Notes under the pieces: generated by a model
What the model saw: only the letters and a program-made list of their open reading frames with translations
What the model was told of the DNA's origin: nothing
Databases searched by the model: none
Assembly: GCF_917563915.1 (NCBI RefSeq)
Contig: NZ_CAKJTI010000011.1
Location: 32,219-96,218 of the forward strand
Reading direction: 5' to 3'
Source of the DNA: Bacillus rhizoplanae
GTDB taxonomy: Bacteria > Bacillota > Bacilli > Bacillales > Bacillaceae_G
DNA: 64,000 nucleotides
Part shown: positions 16,905 through 26,098 of the stretch, piece after piece
How the letters are laid out: each line of letters opens with the position of its first letter
Position numbering within the stretch: position 1 is the stretch's first letter
Program-made: the position numbers and the translations under genes

Positions 16905-16940
16905 AACCTTACCCTAATTGAATATCGTGGTAAGGTTGCT
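16905..16940 (-). terminator. Terminator of the ABC-2 exporter operon
   Basis: AACCTTACC and GGTAAGGTT form a 9-bp stem; the minus strand continues GTTTGTTTTTTT. It lies about 115 bases after the permease stop. Confidence 0.7.
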
Positions 16941-17056
16941 TAAATACTGTTTCATAATATTTACCTAAAAGGGCTGATACTAGTCCACCACATCAGATGA
17001 ACTCTTTTTACTATCTACCTAAAAAAGCCAATTCACCTCTTCTTTTTATTAGATCA

Positions 17057-17863
17057 TCATAAAGGCAAATCTCTTCTCTTAAAAACAAGAACAGAAATTA
17101 TAAAAAGAATAATCGCTACTATAAGTAAACCAATACTTGTCGGCCATATATTATAGGTTCCATCAACAATTTCTTGTGGGCGATACAGGCTAAATATAGA
17201 TAAATTTCTCATCCATTCCAATTTATCACTCAATTTCCCTAACATATCCAATCCATAAAACAATACTGTTATACCTGTAGAAATACTTAATGCTTTCTTT
17301 TCATCATCAAATAAACAGGAAAAGAAAAATGAATATGCACAAATAACAAGAAATACAAGTCCGCCAAGAAAATTGAGTTTAAAAAATAATACTTTATCAA
17401 GGGATACTTTTTCAATTAGCCATTCTGCCCCAACTAAACCGCCAAGATAAGTAGCCATAACGATCGTAAATAACCCTATGATTAAGACAGATGCTTGTGT
17501 CAAAATTACCTTTGTACGCGAAACAGATGTAGATAATAAATAAGCCATTGATCCTCTATCAACTAGATAAGCAACTAGTTTTGTCGATGCTAAAATACTA
17601 TACACCATCAACAACAAAACAAAGATCAAACCATAATATTCTCCGGCTAAAAAATCATTCAATTGTTCAATCCCTTTTTCAAATCCCACTGCTTTTAATA
17701 CCCCTTGAGGCATCGCTTTCAGTATTTCATCTAATCCCTTTACAGATGAGAATGATGGAAAGATCCAAATTAGTAACCATAAATAAAGAACTGAACCAAT
17801 AGCATAGTTCAAAATCATTTTGGCATTCGCTTTTAAACTAGCAACAAATAACGCTTTACTCAT
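17057..17863 (-). CDS. ABC-2 type transporter permease subunit
   Basis: A 268-residue membrane protein with about six helices, beginning [20 protein letters not shown] and ending in a hydrophobic helix plus FKRRDLPL. The N-terminal amphipathic start and large first loop fit ABC-2 exporters of the NatB/YhgE-like group. Its ATG overlaps the ATPase stop by four bases, so the two are translationally coupled. The substrate is unknown; a divergent TetR gene suggests a drug or toxic compound. Confidence 0.85.
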   Translation of the reverse strand: MSKALFVASLKANAKMILNYAIGSVLYLWLLIWIFPSFSSVKGLDEILKAMPQGVLKAVGFEKGIEQLNDFLAGEYYGLIFVLLLMVYSILASTKLVAYLVDRGSMAYLLSTSVSRTKVILTQASVLIIGLFTIVMATYLGGLVGAEWLIEKVSLDKVLFFKLNFLGGLVFLVICAYSFFFSCLFDDEKKALSISTGITVLFYGLDMLGKLSDKLEWMRNLSIFSLYRPQEIVDGTYNIWPTSIGLLIVAIILFIISVLVFKRRDLPL

Positions 17864-18750
17864 AACCGATTTGCTCCTTCCTCATCATAGTAATGCATAA
17901 AGATATTTTCTAAATCCATTGTTCTCATCTGAAAACCAATTACATCGTGCTGCGCTAATGTTTGAAGAAGTTGATTATAATTTCCCTGTACAATAATCGA
18001 AGCTGTATTCCCTTGCACGCTATCAATTTGTAGTGCCGTTTTCTTTAATGCTTGCAATTGTTCTTGTGAGGATACTGTCACATCAATAACTTGCCGTTGT
18101 TTTGCTCTCAAATCATGAATATTTTCTACTGTGAGTAACTTTCCATCTTTAATAATCCCTACACGATCACATGTCCGTTCAATTTCTGTAAAAATATGAG
18201 ACGACATAAAAATTGTTTTTCCTCTTTGTTTTTCTTCTAATATAAGATCAACAAATAACTGCTGCATAAGCGGATCTAAACCTGAAGTCGGTTCATCTAA
18301 AATGAGCACTTCCGGATCGTGCATAAAGGCTGCTACAATCCCTACTTTTTGCTTCATCCCTTTAGACATTTTTCGAATGGGCGTTTTCACATCAAACTGA
18401 AAGCGCTCAATTAATTCATCACGTCGACTATTACTTTTCATACCACGCATTCCTTGCATAAGTTGCAAAAATCCCAATCCATTCATGCCTTCTATAAAAG
18501 AAATCTCTCCTGGTAAATATCCAACCCTTTTTTGAATATCAGCCGCATCCTTCCAGCAATCCAATCCGAACATTGTCGCTGTTCCAGAAGTAGGTTGTAT
18601 AAATCCCATTAAATTACGAATTGTTGTTGATTTCCCTGCTCCGTTTGGTCCTAAATAACCAAATACTTCGCCTTCTTTTACTTGAAATGAAACATCAAAT
18701 AAGCCTTTCCCGTTTGAAAATTTTTTCGTGACATTTTGAACGATTAACAT
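17860..18750 (-). CDS. ABC exporter ATP-binding protein
   Basis: A 296-residue ATPase with Walker [10 protein letters not shown] (about residue 34), signature [10 protein letters not shown] (about 132), Walker [14 protein letters not shown] (about 151) and the switch His in SSHIF. The C-terminal ~75 residues match the CcmA/DrrA-type extension. It drives the downstream permease. The promoter region is shared with a divergent TetR gene and holds two inverted repeats. Confidence 0.9.
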   Translation of the reverse strand: MLIVQNVTKKFSNGKGLFDVSFQVKEGEVFGYLGPNGAGKSTTIRNLMGFIQPTSGTATMFGLDCWKDAADIQKRVGYLPGEISFIEGMNGLGFLQLMQGMRGMKSNSRRDELIERFQFDVKTPIRKMSKGMKQKVGIVAAFMHDPEVLILDEPTSGLDPLMQQLFVDLILEEKQRGKTIFMSSHIFTEIERTCDRVGIIKDGKLLTVENIHDLRAKQRQVIDVTVSSQEQLQALKKTALQIDSVQGNTASIIVQGNYNQLLQTLAQHDVIGFQMRTMDLENIFMHYYDEEGANRL

Positions 18751-18764
18751 TATCCCACCTCATT

Positions 18765-18868
18765 TTTTGAAATATTATACATTTTATATTTCAAAATTAT
18801 TATACTCCTCTGTTATAAGAGAATCAATATTTTTTGAAATTTATTAAAGCCCATATTTCAAAAATATT
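18765..18868. promoter_or_regulatory. Two related inverted repeats between ABC operon and tetR
   Basis: The first is TTTTGAAATA (18765-18774) with TATTTCAAAA (18787-18796) around 12 bases. The second is AATATTTTTTGAAAT (18826-18840) with ATTTCAAAAATATT (18855-18868). Both share the core TTTTGAAAT/ATTTCAAAA, so they look like two operators of the divergently encoded TetR protein. Confidence 0.55.
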
Positions 18869-18913
18869 GTTTCCTTTCTTATCATCTTGTATATTTAAGT
18901 GGAGGTGATTCAT

Positions 18914-19504
18914 ATGAACGGTTTTGAAAAGGTGAAAAAGAAGAAAAAGCAGGCTATTAAAGCAGCTGCATTAGAATTGTTTTCTAAAAATGGATATAAA
19001 GATGTAAAAATAGAAGATATTGCAAAACAAGCAAACGTTTCACAAGTTACAATATATAATCATTTCGGAAGTAAAGATGCTTTATTTCGCGAACTCATTC
19101 AAGAGTTTACCATTCAAGAGGTTCATTATTATGAAGAACTATTAACGAGCGACTTATCTTTTCAGGAAAAAATACATCGTATTATGACTCGAAAATTACA
19201 AAGTGTGAACCGTTTACATCCTGAAATGATTGAACAAGCAATGCAAACAGATGAAGAATTGCGTAATTTTCTATTTACATATCAAAAAGATAAAGCGCTT
19301 CCCCTTTTTCTTCACTTTATAGAAGAAGCACAGCAGAAAAAAGAAATTAACCCCAATCTTTCAAAAGATATGATTTTGTTATATATCAATACGTTTTCTA
19401 AAATGAGTGATCAATTCGTTGCACACTTAGTTGGTGAACATCGTGAACAACAAACAAAAGAAATCCTCACAATGTTTTTCTATGGACTTTCTAATCCAAA
19501 CTAA
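18914..19504 (+). CDS. TetR/AcrR-family regulator
   Basis: A 196-residue repressor. Its N-terminal helix-turn-helix covers AALELFSKNGYKDVKIEDIA and SQVTIYNHFGSKDALFREL (about residues 17-60); the C-terminal ligand domain is variable. ATG 18914 follows GGAGGTGATTCAT; an in-frame GTG at 18899 is within the ribosome site region. It diverges from the ABC-2 exporter operon and probably represses it and itself through the repeats between them. Confidence 0.88.
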   Translation: MNGFEKVKKKKKQAIKAAALELFSKNGYKDVKIEDIAKQANVSQVTIYNHFGSKDALFRELIQEFTIQEVHYYEELLTSDLSFQEKIHRIMTRKLQSVNRLHPEMIEQAMQTDEELRNFLFTYQKDKALPLFLHFIEEAQQKKEINPNLSKDMILLYINTFSKMSDQFVAHLVGEHREQQTKEILTMFFYGLSNPN

Positions 19505-19534
19505 AAAAACCCGGCCTCTGCCGGGTTTTTTTCA
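19503..19534. terminator. Bidirectional terminator
   Basis: AAAAAACCCGGC and GCCGGGTTTTTT pair around CTCT, serving the convergent tetR and substrate-binding protein genes. Confidence 0.9.
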
Positions 19535-20722
19535 TTATTTACTTACTTCTCCGTCTTGTGTCCCTGGATATTTCGCACCCTCATACTTATAAATATAAAC
19601 TTTAGCAAATTTGTTATCACCTTTATCATCAAAAGCTACTTTCGTAATAACGCCATCATATTCTTTTATAGCACGAACTGCATCGCGTACTTGTTCACGT
19701 GTTGGATATTTACCATCATTTTTCTTAATGGCATCTTTAATTCCTTGTAAAATAACACCAGCTGAGTCATATCCATATGCAGAGTATGCCTCCACATCTT
19801 TTTTGAACTTCTCTTTATATTCTGTCACAAATGCTTTCCCTTTCTCTGTTTCTGTTGGTGCTGTCGCTACTGTTGTATAATACGTATCTTTTAATCCATC
19901 TTTTGCAACTTCTGCCATTGTTGGAGAATCGATACCGTCACCGCCCATAATTGGTGCTGTAACCCCTTTTTCACGTGCTTGTTTTACTAAAACGGATCCT
20001 TCTGAATACATACCACCAAAATAAACAAGATCTGGCTTTTTCGCGACAACTTGGTTTAACACACCACTAAAATCTTTCTCACCAACTGTAATCCCCTCAT
20101 AACCGACAATTTTTGCTCCTAGCTTTTCTGCTTCTTTTTTAAATGCATCAGCTAACCCTGTACCGTAAGCTGTTTTATCTTGAATTACAAAAATATTTTT
20201 TGCCTTTACTGTTTCAAGCGCATATTTCGCTGCCGCCGGACCTTGGAAATCATCTCTTGCAACAAGGCGTGCAACAGTCTTTAATCCACGTTCTGTTAAT
20301 TCAACTGCCGTACTCGATGGCGATACCATAACAAGACTTGCTTTCTCATATGTTTCAGAAGCGGCAATAGATACACCTGACATTAAATGTCCTACAACGC
20401 CCAATACTTCTTTATCAGCTGCGACAGACTGAGCATTAGCAACCCCTTTTTTCGGGTCACCTTGATCATCTTGCGGAACAAATTGCAATTCAAAACCTAG
20501 TTTTTTAAACTCTTCTTTTTGTTTATCTACTGCAAGCTGCGTTCCAAGCTTAATGGCTTCTCCAAAAGCAGCTGATCCACCAGAAAGAGGGGATTCAGAA
20601 GCAATTTTAATTACTTTACTTTCCTTAGTTTCAGTTTTAGTAGAAGCTGAATTCGCATTACATCCCGCCATCATTCCTGCTAATAAAACACCTGATAACA
20701 AAAGCGATATCTTTTTCTTCAC
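19535..20722 (-). CDS. Branched-chain amino acid ABC transporter substrate-binding lipoprotein (second copy)
   Basis: A 395-residue periplasmic-binding-fold lipoprotein with lipobox MAGC, Cys at residue 21. It contains VIKIASESPLSGGSAAFGEA and GVVGHLMSGVSIAASE, typical LivJ/LivK features. It is clearly paralogous to the livJ product at 26099-27307 (shared DDQGDPKKGVANAQ/DDQADPKKGVANAQ and AYGYDSAGVILQG-type stretches), but stands alone. It probably feeds the nearby LivHMGF permease with a different ligand. An AT-rich inverted repeat, TAATATTTT/AAAATATTA, lies about 25 bases upstream. Confidence 0.88.
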   Translation of the reverse strand: MKKKISLLLSGVLLAGMMAGCNANSASTKTETKESKVIKIASESPLSGGSAAFGEAIKLGTQLAVDKQKEEFKKLGFELQFVPQDDQGDPKKGVANAQSVAADKEVLGVVGHLMSGVSIAASETYEKASLVMVSPSSTAVELTERGLKTVARLVARDDFQGPAAAKYALETVKAKNIFVIQDKTAYGTGLADAFKKEAEKLGAKIVGYEGITVGEKDFSGVLNQVVAKKPDLVYFGGMYSEGSVLVKQAREKGVTAPIMGGDGIDSPTMAEVAKDGLKDTYYTTVATAPTETEKGKAFVTEYKEKFKKDVEAYSAYGYDSAGVILQGIKDAIKKNDGKYPTREQVRDAVRAIKEYDGVITKVAFDDKGDNKFAKVYIYKYEGAKYPGTQDGEVSK

Positions 20723-20846
20723 AGTACTCCCCCTAAATTTATAATATTTTTAATATTTAAAATATTAATCTATACATAAAGGTTGTACAATAAAAATCGT
20801 TAGCGTTTTCTCGTAAAATTCCGACATGATTTGCTAACATACAAAA

Positions 20847-20870
20847 AGAGTCAGCGCATGCACTGACTCT
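20847..20870 (-). terminator. Terminator after Gfo/Idh oxidoreductase gene
   Basis: AGAGTCA and TGACTCT form a 7-bp stem that overlaps the stop region; the minus strand continues CTTTTTGTATG. Confidence 0.6.
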
Positions 20871-21897
20871 ACCATTTTACTATAATTCCTTGCTGACTAC
20901 TTTGTAAACAAGCTGTAATAACACGAATCACATTTAGGGCTTCCTCAGCAGTAACAGGTGGCATTTCTTGTTTCATTATTGCATCTCGGACACCTTTATA
21001 ATAGTTCTCATAGCACCCTATTTCTGTTGGAACACGAATTTCTTGTTCCTCTGTGGAAAGAATAGCATACATATACATAGCATCTTCTCCATAGCCTACA
21101 TCACCAGGTTTCTTACCAGTCTTTAATTGCTCCTCTTGGGAATCCATTCCATGTTTAACAATCGAGCCTTTTTCACCGTGAATGCTAAAATGAGGACCTG
21201 CATATTTAACGTGACTACTGCTATGAAGAATAACACGCATTTCTTCATAATGAAGAATAATATGAAAGTAATCATCTATTTGCGACCCTGGGCGCTGATT
21301 GATAACATCTGCATAAACTGCTTCCGGCATACCAAATAGATGTAACGCTTGATCAATAAGATGTGAGCCTAAATCAAATAACATCCCTGATCCTGGTAAT
21401 TTATGTTCACGCCAGCGATCGCGAACATGCGGACGAAATCTATCAAAATGAGCTTCATACGTATAAACTTTACCAATTTTATCATCTTGTAATAGTTTTT
21501 GAATCGTTCTGAAATCGTTATCCAAGCGGCGGTTATGATATACACTTAACACAACACCATACTGCTTCGCTAGCGCTATTAACTCTTCCCCTTCTTCAAC
21601 AGTAACAACAAAAGGCTTTTCAACAACAACATGTTTACCGTGAAGAATTGCTTTTTTTGCATATCCAAAGTGCGTTGTATTAGGAGATGTAATAATGATA
21701 AGATCTATGTTCTCTTGCATAACAAGCTCATCGATTGTTGTCACAACTTCTACATGTGGAAATGATGCTTTTACTTTCTCTTCTTGTGAAGAAACAACCG
21801 CACGAATTTCGTAGTCTTCAATTGTTTGTAGTAGTGGAATATGGAAGGTTGTACTAGAAAAGCCGTAACCTACAATACCAACACCTATTTTGTTCAT
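20869..21897 (-). CDS. Gfo/Idh/MocA-family oxidoreductase
   Basis: A 342-residue NAD(P)-dependent dehydrogenase. The Rossmann start is VGIVGYGFSS and the family's EKP motif appears as VVVEKPF at about residue 93. Later DLGSHLIDQALHLFG carries the conserved DxGxHxxD catalytic segment. It resembles YvaA/YrbE-type inositol or sugar dehydrogenases, but the substrate cannot be read from sequence. GGGAGGGG precedes the ATG. It stands between two amino acid transport units without obvious link to them. Confidence 0.87.
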   Translation of the reverse strand: MNKIGVGIVGYGFSSTTFHIPLLQTIEDYEIRAVVSSQEEKVKASFPHVEVVTTIDELVMQENIDLIIITSPNTTHFGYAKKAILHGKHVVVEKPFVVTVEEGEELIALAKQYGVVLSVYHNRRLDNDFRTIQKLLQDDKIGKVYTYEAHFDRFRPHVRDRWREHKLPGSGMLFDLGSHLIDQALHLFGMPEAVYADVINQRPGSQIDDYFHIILHYEEMRVILHSSSHVKYAGPHFSIHGEKGSIVKHGMDSQEEQLKTGKKPGDVGYGEDAMYMYAILSTEEQEIRVPTEIGCYENYYKGVRDAIMKQEMPPVTAEEALNVIRVITACLQSSQQGIIVKW

Positions 21898-22024
21898 AAA
21901 ACCCCTCCCAATTATGTATAGAATATGATGAACTTTTATTATATCAACTTATCTTTTTTCTACATAATATTTTGCTTTTTTATACATTACTCTTTAGTAA
22001 TAACGGTAACATAGATTAACATAA

Positions 22025-22052
22025 CAAAGAGCCACCCTACTTAGGGTAGCCC
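22025..22052 (-). terminator. Terminator of the liv operon
   Basis: GGCTACCCT and AGGGTGGCT pair around AAGT, a few bases after livF; the minus strand continues CTTTGTTATG. Confidence 0.75.
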
Positions 22053-22057
22053 TCATA

Positions 22058-22759
22058 TTATGCTAAATACGCTTCTTTCACAAATTCATTATGCATCAAT
22101 GATTTTCCTTCTCCTACCATTTTAATTTCCCCTGTCTGAATCACATATCCACGATGTGCAATTTGCAACGCTTGATACGCATTTTGTTCAACAAGTAGAA
22201 TCGTCATTCCTTCTTTATTAAGCTCTGAAATAATTTCAAAGATTTGCTCAACAATAATTGGCGCTAGTCCCATTGAAGGTTCATCTAACATAAGTATATG
22301 AGGCTGGCTCATGAGCGCACGTCCAATTGCAAGCATTTGCTGTTCACCACCACTCATCGTACCGCCCTTTTGTTCTAGCCGTTCTTTTAACTTTGGAAAA
22401 TAGTGAAAGGTACGTTCCATCCGTTCCTTCACTATTCTTTTATCCTTTACTGAAAATGCTCCCATCTCTAGGTTCTCTTTTACTGTTAGACGTGAAAAAA
22501 TACGTCTCCCCTCTGGTACATGAGCGATTCCAGATAAAGCTGTTACGTGCGGGGATTGTTTCGTAATTTGTTTCCCCTCAAATGAAATTTCTCCTGACTT
22601 CGGTATAACAAGACCACTAATCGTCTTTAATGTCGTTGATTTTCCAGCTCCATTGCATCCAATAAGCGTTACAATTTCGCCTTTTCCTACAGAAATATTA
22701 ATTTCTTTTAACGCGTGAATGCCGCCATAATACGCATTTATATTTGTAAGCTCTAGCAA
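22058..22759 (-). CDS. livF: Branched-chain amino acid ABC transporter ATPase LivF
   Basis: A 233-residue ATPase with Walker A GCNGAGKST, signature MSGGEQQMLAIGRAL and Walker B ILMLDEPSMGLAP, the last typical of LivF. I start at TTG 22759: AAGGAGG lies eight bases upstream and family members begin LELTNINAYYGG. A longer open frame extends to 22846 only because it runs into the bcr1 copy, so I reject it. It is the last gene of the liv operon; a bcr1 separates it from livG. Confidence 0.92.
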   Translation of the reverse strand: MLELTNINAYYGGIHALKEINISVGKGEIVTLIGCNGAGKSTTLKTISGLVIPKSGEISFEGKQITKQSPHVTALSGIAHVPEGRRIFSRLTVKENLEMGAFSVKDKRIVKERMERTFHYFPKLKERLEQKGGTMSGGEQQMLAIGRALMSQPHILMLDEPSMGLAPIIVEQIFEIISELNKEGMTILLVEQNAYQALQIAHRGYVIQTGEIKMVGEGKSLMHNEFVKEAYLA

Positions 22760-22812
22760 AATACTTCCCTCCTTTTTATTTTTTTCAAGCGATTTCGTAG
22801 CATGCTCTTTGC

Positions 22813-22957
22813 TTTGTCCCGCATTAACGGGCAGTAAGACCCCCACCTCAAGATTCAGAGAAAATCAAAGAAGATAGGCGTCCGTAAAAGCCCGATTGGT
22901 TCAACTAACCATCAGTGGGGGATGAAGAAAACCCCACTGATGGAAGTTTCACTTTAT
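22813..22957 (-). repeat. bcr1 element between livG and livF
   Basis: Bounded by TTTGT (mutated TTTAT, 22813-22817) and TTTAT (22953-22957). It is nearly full length, lacking part of the centre. Right after it, CCCGCATTA matches the first nine bases of another bcr1, so a tandem copy was once present; that remnant contains the livG stop codon. Confidence 0.9.
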
Positions 22958-22963
22958 CCCGCA

Positions 22964-23740
22964 TTACTTCTCTAACACTGCGCTTTTCCCTAAATACGCT
23001 TCAATAACTTTTGGATTGTTACGAATATCTTCCGGTCTTCCTTCTGCAATTTTTTCACCATGATCTAGCACAATGATATGCTCAGATATCTCCATGACAA
23101 GTTTCATATCGTGTTCAATTAATACAATTGTTACGTCCAGCTCTTCACGCATACGATAAATAAGTGCTGTTAACTCCTTCGTTTCCTTTGGATTCATCCC
23201 AGCTGCTGGCTCATCCAATAATAATACTTGCGGTTTTGCCGCGAGCGCCCTAGCAATTTCAAGGCGCCTCTGTGCCCCGTACGATAAATTTTGCGCTTCT
23301 TCATTTAACAAATGAGCTAACCCAACATATTCTAAAAGCTCATACGCTTTTTGCTGCGCTTGTTCTTCTTCTCTCTTTACTCCTGGCAAATGTAACAAAA
23401 TTCCCAAAAGATTACTTTTCAAATGATTGTGAAGTCCTACCATCACATTTTCAAGTACCGTCATATTTTTAAAAAGACGAATATTTTGAAACGTACGAGC
23501 AATACCATGCTTTGAAATATCATGCGGCTTCAAACCAGTTATCTTTTTTTCACCAAGTAGAATGTCCCCTTCATCTGGCTTATACACACCTGTTACCATA
23601 TTAAAGAACGTCGTTTTCCCTGCTCCGTTCGGTCCAATTACAGCTGTAATCGATCCTTTTTTTACTTTCATATCAACACTTTTCACTGCAACAAGCCCGT
23701 CAAACCGTTTTGTAATATTTCGAACTGTTAAAATCATCAT
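22964..23740 (-). CDS. livG: Branched-chain amino acid ABC transporter ATPase LivG
   Basis: A 258-residue ATPase with Walker A GPNGAGKTT, signature LSYGAQRRLEIARAL, Walker B VLLLDEPAAGMNP and a LivG-type C-terminus (IVLDHGEKIAEGRPEDIRNN). It couples ATP hydrolysis to branched-chain amino acid or amide uptake with LivF, LivH and LivM. I use ATG 23740, preceded by AGGGGTGAGA; it begins ten bases after the livM stop. The stop codon lies in a truncated bcr1 end. Confidence 0.92.
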   Translation of the reverse strand: MMILTVRNITKRFDGLVAVKSVDMKVKKGSITAVIGPNGAGKTTFFNMVTGVYKPDEGDILLGEKKITGLKPHDISKHGIARTFQNIRLFKNMTVLENVMVGLHNHLKSNLLGILLHLPGVKREEEQAQQKAYELLEYVGLAHLLNEEAQNLSYGAQRRLEIARALAAKPQVLLLDEPAAGMNPKETKELTALIYRMREELDVTIVLIEHDMKLVMEISEHIIVLDHGEKIAEGRPEDIRNNPKVIEAYLGKSAVLEK

Positions 23741-23750
23741 ATTCTCACCC

Positions 23751-25034
23751 CTAGGCTTCAAATACGTTCTCTTTTTGTGTTTGCGATTCGATTTGTTCTA
23801 TCCTACCTTTTTTCAGCTGCTCTTCATTAAATTTCCGACTTTTTGCAGGTATGAGTCCTTGCGGGCGATACAAAGCAAATAAGATTAAAATTCCCCCAAA
23901 GATGAAGCGCTGCATCTTTGCTGGAGAAAGTGCATCTGGGATCGCAATCGTTCCACTTAAGTTCAATTGATTTAGCCAGTTTGTTAATTCAGTAAGTACT
24001 TGTAAATTTAAAATCGTCATAACTGCTGCCCCTAAAATAACTCCTGGCACACTCCCCATACCACCAAGTAATACCATAACAAGAATCGTAATCGACTCTA
24101 GTAACGTAAAACTTGTTGGATCGACGAAAGTTTGTTTTGCTGCAAAGACAACACCCATCATTCCAGAAAATGAAGCACCAATTGCAAACGCTAGCAGCTT
24201 TGTTTTCACAAGCGGAATTCCCATCGCTTGAGCGGCAATTTCATTTTCACGAACTGCCTTCCACGAGCGGCCTATTTTCGAAAACTCTAACCGTTTTACA
24301 ATAAAGATTACGAGTAGTAAAATACCAAGTACAATGTAGTACACTTGACTTGATTGCAAAAATGTAAATCCAAATAAAGAAGGTGGTTTTACAGAAGATA
24401 AACCCATTGCACCGTTTGTAATATTGATTGGTTTATCTAAATTATTAAAAATAATACGAATAATCTCCCCAAATCCAAGTGTCACAATCGCTAAATAATC
24501 GCCTTTCACACGTAAAACCGGGATACCAAGTAAGACTCCAAATACCGCTGCAATAAAACCGCCTAGTAAAATAAAAATCCAAAAGCTTTCTCCTGACAAT
24601 GGATATTGACCAAATGGCATAAAGTTATTTGCTTGAGCTGTTGCAAAAATACCGTATGTGTAAGCTCCTATTGCAAAAAAAGCGACAAATCCTAAATCTA
24701 GTAATCCCGCAAAGCCGACAACAATATTTAATCCTAGCGCCATTGCTATATAAATCCCAACTAATGTCGACACTTCCATATAAGACTGATAGGCTGGCCC
24801 GCCGCTTGCTGTGGATGGAAGCAATATGACTAATACAAATAACCCTATCAACCATTTCCATTTACCGTGCAAATTTGTGTAATACAATAATAAAAGAGAC
24901 AATAATAATAGTAAAAATGCCGTTACTGACTTTTGTGCAAAATATATACTTGCAGCCGTTATACCAATGTAAAGGACTAATAATATAAGTTGCAGCTTCG
25001 TATTTTCCCTTATCATTTCTAACCATTTTGTCAT
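23751..25034 (-). CDS. livM: Branched-chain amino acid ABC transporter permease LivM
   Basis: A 427-residue permease with about ten helices. The family core [22 protein letters not shown]-like segment is present as [19 protein letters not shown], and the EAA-like region [19 protein letters not shown] follows. The first ~90 residues form an extra hydrophobic N-terminal region, usual for Bacillus LivM. ATG 25034 follows GTAGGTG. It lies nine bases after livH. Confidence 0.92.
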   Translation of the reverse strand: [427 protein letters not shown]

Positions 25035-25043
25035 TATGATCAC

Positions 25044-26030
25044 CTACACTTTCTCGGCAACTGCTTTGCCGAAAATGCCTTCTGGTTTAAAAATTAAAAC
25101 GAGAATTAAAATTCCAAAAGCAAATACATCCTTATATTCAGCTCCCAATATTCCAGAAGATAAAATGGATAAATTTGTAGCCGCGAACATTTCTAGAAGT
25201 CCAAGCAATATACCGCCAACCATTGCACCTCGAATATTACCAATTCCACCTAAAACAGCTGCTGTAAAAGCTTTTAACCCTAAAATAAAGCCAATGTACG
25301 GATCTATTGTTCCATATTGTACAGCAAACAGTACACCTGTTGCTCCGCCAAGTGCGGAACCAATAAAAAACGTAAGGGAAATCACCTTATTCACATTTAC
25401 TGACATTAATGATGCAGTATCACGATCTTGCGCAACAGCACGCATCGCCATTCCCCACTTTGTTTTATTGACGAAAAAGTCTAAAGAGAGCATCATAATA
25501 ACCGCAAGAACGAGTAGAATAAGTGAGGATGTTTTAAGTTGAGCGTTATTAAAAGAAGACATAATTGCCGAAGTCTGTACTGTAATTTGATCATTGAATA
25601 AGGTAGGACCTGTTATGATGTAATTTCCTTTTTTTAATTCAGCAATAAAACGAACGATATCTTGCAGCAGAAAAGAAACACCAATTGCTGTGATTAACGT
25701 AATAAGTTTCGGTGCTTTTCGAAGTGGTCGATACGCAACCCTCTCAATCCCCATCCCAAGAAAACCTGTTATAAGAGATGTTGCAACTAAAACAAGTAAC
25801 AATGCTAGCAGAGCTGGCATAACCGTCAGCCAACCAAATCCCATAAAAACAAGAAAAATTGTTGTGCCAATGAAAGCACCTGTCATAAAAATTTCTCCAT
25901 GAGCAAAATTGATAAGTTCTAATATCCCATATACCATCGTATATCCTAACGCAATAACTGCGTACACTGCACCAAGTGTTAATCCATCAATTAGCACTTG
26001 AGGAAGTGTATGCATTATTTCACCGAACAT
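25044..26030 (-). CDS. livH: Branched-chain amino acid ABC transporter permease LivH
   Basis: A 328-residue permease with eight or so helices, opening LIDGLTLGAVYAVIALGYTMVYG and containing INFAHGEIFMTGAF, hallmarks of LivH. It pairs with LivM to form the channel. GGGGAGG lies before the ATG. It is preceded by livJ and a hairpin that should reduce its expression relative to livJ. Confidence 0.92.
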   Translation of the reverse strand: MFGEIMHTLPQVLIDGLTLGAVYAVIALGYTMVYGILELINFAHGEIFMTGAFIGTTIFLVFMGFGWLTVMPALLALLLVLVATSLITGFLGMGIERVAYRPLRKAPKLITLITAIGVSFLLQDIVRFIAELKKGNYIITGPTLFNDQITVQTSAIMSSFNNAQLKTSSLILLVLAVIMMLSLDFFVNKTKWGMAMRAVAQDRDTASLMSVNVNKVISLTFFIGSALGGATGVLFAVQYGTIDPYIGFILGLKAFTAAVLGGIGNIRGAMVGGILLGLLEMFAATNLSILSSGILGAEYKDVFAFGILILVLIFKPEGIFGKAVAEKV

Positions 26031-26056
26031 AGAAATTCCTCCCCTTTTATTTTTCT

Positions 26057-26091
26057 CTAAAAAAGGTACGGAACATAAGCACCCGTACCCA
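26057..26091 (-). terminator. Intra-operon hairpin between livJ and livH
   Basis: GGTACGG and CCGTACC form a stem followed on the minus strand by TTTTTT. It sits in the 68-base gap, so partial termination would give more binding protein than permease. Confidence 0.7.
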
Positions 26092-26098
26092 TATCACC

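Noticed and set aside
22760-22846. 29-residue N-terminal extension of livF
   Set aside because: It runs into the bcr1 element, and a TTG with a strong ribosome site at 22759 matches the family start.
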